Below, piece by piece: positions 55,172-64,000 of a stretch of DNA of 64,000 nucleotides. A program made the translations under genes and the position numbers. Under the pieces are notes generated by a model. It was not told the DNA's origin. It was given only the letters and a program-made list of their open reading frames with translations, and did no database searches. This DNA is from Lepraria neglecta. Taxonomy: Eukaryota; Ascomycota; Lecanoromycetes; Lecanorales; Stereocaulaceae. The DNA lies in the NCBI GenBank assembly GCA_033220425.1, contig CM065647.1, positions 1,736,001 through 1,800,000 on the forward strand, in the 5' to 3' direction. The first letter of the stretch is position 1. The number at the start of each line of letters is the position of its first letter.

Positions 55172-57690
55172 CTATCGATTCAGGCTAAGTATGCCTTCAA
55201 TGTATTGCCTTGCATCAATGCCGATTCCCTCTGCCAGCTTCCCAGGACCCCATTCTCCACTTGCGCTCGATCCACTCACGTCTCTTCCAAACCTACCACT
55301 GGACTTCCTCGCTGCGGGTGCAACGTAGTCACTGGCCTTTCTGATGAGGAAAGCTTCACGGAAAGTATTGGCGTCAGTATTTTGGGTGACAGGACCATTG
55401 GGCAGACGCATCCAAACAACCCACCATCCCCGACTCGTTTTACAAGTTCTCTCGATCTCTGATCGTTCCCTTCGGGTGGAGGTATACGTGTTGAGAACCT
55501 GCAAATGAACACCCAACGCTTCAATTCGAGTCCAGGGTGGTACCTCTGACTTAGAATTGGCAGGAGTGGCTGGTCCAGGCTCTGGTATATTTGGAAGCGT
55601 GGTATGGATAGTCTCCCTGGCAGGGTCATAAACAAGGTCCCAAATTGGCTGGGTGCTCCTGGTAGAAGCGGTACTTTTATGGGCAGCTGCTTCCCAAATG
55701 CGTGCGGATACTTTGCCAGGTGATGTGCTTGCCAGTAGCGGTCGTTGCAAGGGGCCGAGTTGGTGATGAAGAGACCTGTAAAACGATGGCATCGCGAGAG
55801 CGTCCGTTTGGAGCTCAAACACGAAGGTAAAGATGAACGGCGTTTGAACGTAGACAACGACACGAAGTCGATCATAATAGGGCTCCTCCGTTACCTCGCC
55901 ATCTTCGGCCGGGTTTTCTCCTGACTCTCGAAATTTCCGTTTGGCGCGCTCAACATGAAGTGTCCTCATCATGACTCTGTTATTTGAATTCCCATGTTCT
56001 TCAGAGGCAGTTTCGCGGTCTGTGCCCAGTTCCGTGTCTTCCTCGTTATATGTCACTTGCAGGTCTTCCTCAAGTTGGCCCTGAAGACCGATTAGGAAAT
56101 AGCCAGGAGTAGCATGAGGCTCTTGGACCTTCCCCTTGTCGAAACTGACAGGCGGTGTACTTTTGCCGCCCTCGTCCTTGCGCAGATCTGAGAGTCGTCG
56201 GCTGACAGGCGGTCGCCCTGAGGGAATGCCCCATGTGGATCCATAGACTCCCAGCGTCAAGTATTTCATCAAAGTCTCCGTACCTGAGGTGGAATCTTCC
56301 GGAATTCCTTCCGTTTCCTTTTTCACTGGGTCTATAGATGATTGGCCATCTGGGGCGCTCGAGGTTCCGTCCTTAGCTGGAAGCATCCTCTCTGGCGCAA
56401 CGATAGGCGGTGGAATACCGGTAGGGGTTTTGTTTGGACGGTTATACGTGCCACCTAAGCTCTTTCCTTGGGATGACGCAGAGCTGGAAACGTTCTGCGG
56501 CTTTCCAAACGTCTTCCTAGAACGAGCGCGTTCTGGGCTGGACTCAATCTTTCTCCGTTTTCGGCGAGGCGCGGAGGACGGATTATCACGTACTCCATAA
56601 GCATCTTGGTCAAACATGTAAAGCCGTTCGGTCCAGCTTGAGATATTCTTTACCGAGCGTCGAGTCAGCGCTCCAATGCCCGAGAATATAACGCCGTCAG
56701 ATGGTCTAGGGTATCGTCCAGAAATCTGCCAATCCAGGCCGATCTCTTTTGGGCTAGGTCTAGCCGAGGAGCTCGTAATGGACGGGGTTCGACTCGAGGG
56801 AGTACCATCCCCAAATCTCGAAACAACCAGATCTACCAGGCCGCCAGTCCTCTCAATGAAGCCTTCAAGAACCTCTCTTTCCCCACTTCCCCATTCTTCC
56901 TCTCCCTCACCAATCCCAAGCTCCCCGCCTGCAGCAAGTTTCAGCCCATTGAAGATGTCGACCGCAGGGTTCCCATGTAACAGTACATCCCAGTTCCAGA
57001 TGAACGCATCCCAGAAGCGTTTCAGAAAACTGCAGAACTTGGGTCGCGGAATGCGGGCAAACAGGTCGGCAATCGAGGGGGCTTGATGGAGGAGGAAGAT
57101 CTGGTGCGCACGAAGGATCTGCTGTAGAAGCAAGGCTGGCGGACAAACCTCTCGAGCCGAGTATTCAACAGAGATTGAAGACTTTTGGGATTGATGGGCA
57201 GTGACCTCAGAAGAGCTTGGGAGCCTTGTCAGATCGACGGACTGCACAAAATATATCAGAAATGCGGGCGGAGCTTTAGCAGAGATGCGTACCGCTAGAA
57301 TCCACCAATCCGGCTCAAGTTCGTGGAGTATGATTCGGGACTTCTCCGTTTCAATTGCATCGACTGCTTTCCCGTTGGAGAAGTTCCTAGTCATAGTCTC
57401 AGCCCATTGCCTGTGCACACGTAGAAGAGGATCAAGCACTTTGCGAAATCAACCATTCCTTGGGCTAAGCCAATCTGGCGTAACTTCTCGTTCCTCTTCT
57501 CCCGGCTTTCCTCGACCTCATCATTGCCACTGCTCTGACGGCTTTGATGCCGGTCATGGCTAGGCTTGGAATAATAATATACAATTTGTTCGTGAAGCGT
57601 CTCGTCCGAGTGACTCAAGGATGGGTTGTATATAGCTAAGAATGAGAGAGCGGCAGGAACAACTCCAGCGCGCTCAATGGTGCTGGACAT
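55172..57690 (-). CDS. CCZ1: Vacuolar fusion protein Ccz1, 3 exons
   Basis: Ccz1 subunit of the Mon1-Ccz1 complex, the guanine-nucleotide exchange factor for Rab7/Ypt7 on late endosomes, autophagosomes and vacuoles. Exons 57690-57440, 57386-57293 and 57241-55172 (53- and 51-nt introns) give 804 aa. The N-terminal longin domain opens with VPAALSFLAIYNPSLSHSDE and EQIVYYYS. It continues as LRQIGLAQGMVDFAK across the first intron into NFSNGKAVDAIETEKS and LEPDWWILA. The second intron is in frame; its removal gives ILASVDLTRLP. A long low-complexity middle follows, with a basic patch RRKRRKIESS. The C-terminal region includes RVVVYVQTPFIFTFVFEL and WVVWMRLPNG. It is divergent from PAB2. Confidence 0.92.
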
Positions 57691-58082
57691 TGCATGGTGT
57701 GAATTTTGAGAGTTCTTTTGAGAGTACTATAGATAGTATGTATCTCGAACGTGGCAGATAGGAAACAAGGATCGTTATTGTTAGCCATTGAAGCTTCCTG
57801 ACGTGATGGATGGGATTGTTTCAATTTCCTCGAGGACGAGATGGTCTAGACACCCGGCTAAGCTGTAGGCGGCTAGCGCAAAAGACCGCCAAGCGAGAGC
57901 TCCGAACTTTTGGAGCTCTATTCCCTACCTTTTCATCATCCACCCACTCCTTTACACTGGTGTTGAATGATTCAACACTACTGTCCTTTAATATTACCAC
58001 AGATTGCTTCTTTTCTCAGCGACCACTCATTCGCCAAATAAAAACCTTGCGCAAGCACAGAACACTCCTTTGAGAAGAAGTA
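57691..58082. promoter_or_regulatory. Divergent promoter region of CCZ1 and PAB2
   Basis: About 390 bases between two start codons on opposite strands. A pyrimidine-rich stretch lies at about 57931-58020, before the PAB2 start. The assignment is from gene arrangement. Confidence 0.55.
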
Positions 58083-58957
58083 ATGTCGGACAACGGGGCC
58101 GCAGCAGAGGATGACCGCTCACAGATCAAGGATGAAGGTGGAGATGATGAAGTAAGAGATGGACCGTTCCGCTACATCTACTATCACGAGCTGTGCATGT
58201 GCCTCGGGGATGGCTAGGGGTTTTGCAAGACTGTAAAAGAATGGGCGCTGATTAAAAATTGTGCAGGAAGAAATATCAGCGATGAAGAGGAGGGTGGCCG
58301 AAATGGAGGCAGAGGCAGCAAAACTCCGTGAAATGCAAGCATCATTAGACCAGCAAGACAACGATCTGCGGGAAGACAAGGAGGACATTGATGCGCGTAG
58401 CATCTTTGTGGGCAATGTGGACTACGGCGCATCACCTGAGGAGATACAGGCACATTTCCAGAGTTGTGGCTCGATTAATCGAGTCACCATTTTACTCGAT
58501 AAATTCACTGGACATCCTAAAGGGTTAGTCTCTCTTTGTCTTGCCCTGTGTCCTTTGCTACTCATTCCCCTCCTACTATCCTACTACTATGCAAAGGCAA
58601 GGCTGACTGGGTGACGCAGGTATGCATACGTGGAATTCACAGAGCCACAGCTCGTTGCTCAAGCTCTAGTGCTTAATGAGAGCATGTTCAGGGGCAGGAA
58701 TTTGAAAGTTAGTAATGTTCTCTTGAAACGTCAGCTGATTGCTGACTCAAGCGATACAGGTTGTTCCTAAACGTACTAATCTACCAGGCATGACTCGAGG
58801 AGGGCGAGGAGGTCGTGGAGGAGGGCCTCCACGTGGAAGAGGTGGATTTGGCCGTGGAGGTTACGATCGAGGAGGGGGATACGATCGTGGCTTCCCTCCT
58901 CGAGGTGGTTACCGTGGAGGATATCGTGGTCGACCCAGAGGATACGCACCATATTGA
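58083..58957 (+). CDS. PAB2: Nuclear poly(A)-binding protein Pab2 (PABPN1-like), 4 exons
   Basis: Single-RRM nuclear poly(A)-binding protein that contacts newly made poly(A) tails and takes part in RNA processing and decay. Exons 58083-58151, 58267-58523, 58620-58707 and 58760-58957 give 203 aa. The order of parts is diagnostic: an acidic N-terminus, a coiled coil ([20 protein letters not shown]), then the RRM with RNP2 (SIFVGNVDY) and RNP1 (GYAYVEF, formed across the second intron), ending [12 protein letters not shown]. An Arg/Gly-rich tail ([16 protein letters not shown] and [17 protein letters not shown]) follows, the expected site of arginine methylation. The length matches fission yeast Pab2. 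Confidence 0.95.
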
Positions 58958-59602
58958 GATATTCCAAGGTTGTTGCTGGCATGTGAGGTCAAGAATAGTG
59001 GAAGTAATCGACAACATTCTCGAGTGTACTGGTCTGAGACCAACGGTATACAGGAAAGGTCTTGTGGGTTGAAGGCACAGCGGCGTCTCATTATGTATTC
59101 CTATCGTGGGGGTCCAAAGGGACTGGAGTCATTGTATTATAGGCTGTGCACCTAGGGATTCGGAGTTTGAAACCATTGGATAACCTAGACCCAGGTATGA
59201 GGTTCACAATCTAGTTATTCTATAAATGTGACAATGAACTTGTGCCCCTTAGAATTCGAGGGGTTTGCTTGTTTGCTTTCGGGACGGGTGCGTTCTCCGT
59301 AGGGCTGGCTTGCTGACACTGCGCAGTGGGGAAAGATCGAAGTTCTTTACATTTTCATTCCTATCGTCAACAGCACAGCATTACGTTCTTTCTCTGAGCC
59401 TTGCACGTCTCCCGCGCAGCTGCTTCCCGAGTACGAAGCATGATGGTGTGATGAGATGCAGATAGTCTGGGAGTCCGGCCCATAAATACTACACAGCCCC
59501 AAACCTCCGCCCTCCGCAACCGCCATCCCCTGGCTTCCGTGTCGAGCGCCTCCCCTCGTGGGCACAGGATTGAAGGCACAGCTGATATCCACCATCCTCA
59601 AG
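58958..59602. other. Spacer between PAB2 and RSP5
   Basis: About 645 bases with the PAB2 3' UTR and the RSP5 promoter. No other feature seen. Confidence 0.4.
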
Positions 59603-62621
<3,019 letters not shown>

Positions 62622-63223
62622 GGGGGAGATAGGGAGTGTGGAATGGTTCCCAGCAGAGAGACGAGCATGCATCTGGGTTTTGCGGCGTTCGAGTCATCCA
62701 CAGCATGTTTTTGGCAGGCATGCATTCAGTGCTGGCAGTGGCCCGGCACCAAAATTCAATGTTCATAGGCTGTTGGGTGGAAAGAACTCTGGAGTGGTTT
62801 CTTGGCCGCCCTGTAGACATAGCTTCATTGATGACGAAATATGAGTGTGGTTCGCACGCAAATCATTTACATTCAATGTATTTTGTTTCCCGCAAATGCA
62901 ACCGGGAGTGTTCATTCCAGTGCAATTCCCAGTGGATACAATAGTGCACAGGAGCTGTAAATCTGTTTTGATTTCTCATAGCTGATACCAATTTGCTCCT
63001 TGTGAGCCGTTCCAGCTACCAATAATGTGTCGTATACTGACACAAACGCAAGAATGGAGTATCTCAGCTAATATTTGCTCCCGGAGCCCTTCCCTGAGCA
63101 AAATTGGTACACCAATGTCTCCTGAACGCCTGCGCTGGACACATACTGATCTACGATAAAACACTGAGGAAGTTATATAATGCACATTCCAAAACAATAA
63201 AGAGAACCCCGCGCCGTCGCTGC
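62622..63223. other. Convergent 3' spacer
   Basis: About 600 bases after RSP5 and before the end of the last minus-strand gene. Nothing seen. Confidence 0.4.
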
Positions 63224-63958
63224 TCAATGCCCGTCCTTTGTTCTCGAACCCCGTCTCAACCTTCTCTGTGGACTCGCAAAACTGACATGTCTCTCTTCTG
63301 TGGCGCCGTTGTGAATTGCCGTAGGCGGTCGCATTGCTGACGACCGTCTGCCCGCTGATTGACCATGAGGTTTTCCTCCCAAGCCCAAATGATGGTCCTG
63401 AGCGGAGCCGCCTTCTCCCAAATCCATGTCGTCTTGGTCCATCACCTCGGCATGTATGTAGTGGTCCTCTTCGTCATCGGCCTCAGCGGAGCTAGGTGAT
63501 TCTGATTCGGAATGCGTGTTCTCGTAGTCGCCATCGTCGGACACGAGGCTAGGGGCGGTGTGAGACTCGATAGTGTTCGGGCTGAGGTTGAAAGGGCTTT
63601 GTTGGTCGAGCAAAGAAGTATGATGGCCATGGTGCTGTTCTTGGTCCGAGTGGTACGGCGAGGGATATGGTGCGTGTTGGGTGATGTTGGGAAGGTAAGG
63701 TGGCCTTTGAGAGGGGGCGTTCGATCGGGCAGGATGGGTGGGTGTCTGTTCCAAGGGAGAAGGAGATCTCGTTACGCGGGCAGAGAACTCGTCACCTCGA
63801 AGCACGCCGCGAGTGCTGCGGCTTTGAGGCGCGTCGGGTTCTTGTCTCGTATTGTCCATCTCTTCCTCATCTTCCTCGTCGCTTGATAAGGTTAGGTCGA
63901 TTTCGGGCTTTGTCGTTGCTTCTGTGACCAACTCATCCAGATCACCGCCACGACCCAT
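63224..63958 (-). CDS. Low-complexity acidic hypothetical protein, possibly incomplete at the window edge
   Basis: Minus-strand frame of 244 codons from an ATG at 63958. The frame stays open upstream to the window end, so an earlier start or exon is possible. The N-terminus has a short acidic SUMO-interaction-like patch (EIDLTLSSDEEDEEE), and a second acidic region (SSAEADDEEDHYIHAEVMDQ) lies in the C-terminal half. Between them is a His/Pro/Ser-rich disordered stretch. The basic end reads SPQRRLRRGSRTKDGH. The IDLTLS-acidic motif suggests a nuclear protein, but that is inference. Family not recognised. Confidence 0.5.
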   Translation of the reverse strand: MGRGGDLDELVTEATTKPEIDLTLSSDEEDEEEMDNTRQEPDAPQSRSTRGVLRGDEFSARVTRSPSPLEQTPTHPARSNAPSQRPPYLPNITQHAPYPSPYHSDQEQHHGHHTSLLDQQSPFNLSPNTIESHTAPSLVSDDGDYENTHSESESPSSAEADDEEDHYIHAEVMDQDDMDLGEGGSAQDHHLGLGGKPHGQSAGRRSSAMRPPTAIHNGATEERHVSFASPQRRLRRGSRTKDGH

Positions 63959-64000
63959 TCTTGCAAAAAGAGCAGATAGGTGAGGTGCTTGAGGGGAGGG

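Overview
The window reads as a nuclear contig from a filamentous ascomycete (Pezizomycotina). Most genes carry several short GT-AG introns of about 45-160 nt, and the clearest proteins are fungal housekeeping types: Bud6/Aip3, the ataxin-2 homologue Pbp1, Ccz1, the nuclear poly(A)-binding protein Pab2, the Nedd4-type ligase Rsp5, the N-acetyltransferase Naa10, a fungal LtrA membrane protein and MFS transporters. Class is uncertain; Dothideomycetes or Leotiomycetes would both fit. Gene models were built by hand by joining frames at splice sites. Where I give an exon chain, the coding length is a multiple of three.

Layout. 0-6.1 kb: the 3' part of an alanine-glyoxylate-type aminotransferase, a myo-inositol-type sugar transporter and, on the minus strand, an EamA (drug/metabolite) transporter. 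6.9-7.8 kb: a RING-finger gene with two opposite frameshifts. 9.2-16.8 kb: BUD6 and PBP1, divergently transcribed from a 660-bp spacer. 17.8-19.7 kb: a TPO-like drug/polyamine antiporter.

20-54 kb is accessory in character. It has long gene-poor stretches (23.2-25.9, 27.5-33.1 and 33.4-35.1 kb), several broken or decayed genes, and many secreted or cell-wall proteins. These include a Cys/Thr-rich secreted protein, a small secreted protein built from seven 11-residue Cys repeats, a decayed mucin-like wall protein, an expansin-like DPBB protein and a large GPI-type surface protein. Intact intracellular genes sit among them: LtrA (12 exons, including a 6-nt and a 21-nt exon), NAA10, a START-like SRPBCC protein and a protein with long Arg/Glu-rich repeats.

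55-64 kb returns to dense housekeeping genes: CCZ1 and PAB2 (divergent), then RSP5 (11 exons, with the HECT catalytic Cys codon split by an intron) and a low-complexity acidic protein at the edge.

No rRNA, tRNA, CRISPR array, intact transposon or virus-like element was recognised. The observations most worth checking are the 11-residue TCTDxTCLTTP repeat protein, the two micro-exons of the LtrA gene, the doubly frameshifted RING gene and the decayed CxxC-repeat locus at about 26.1-26.6 kb.
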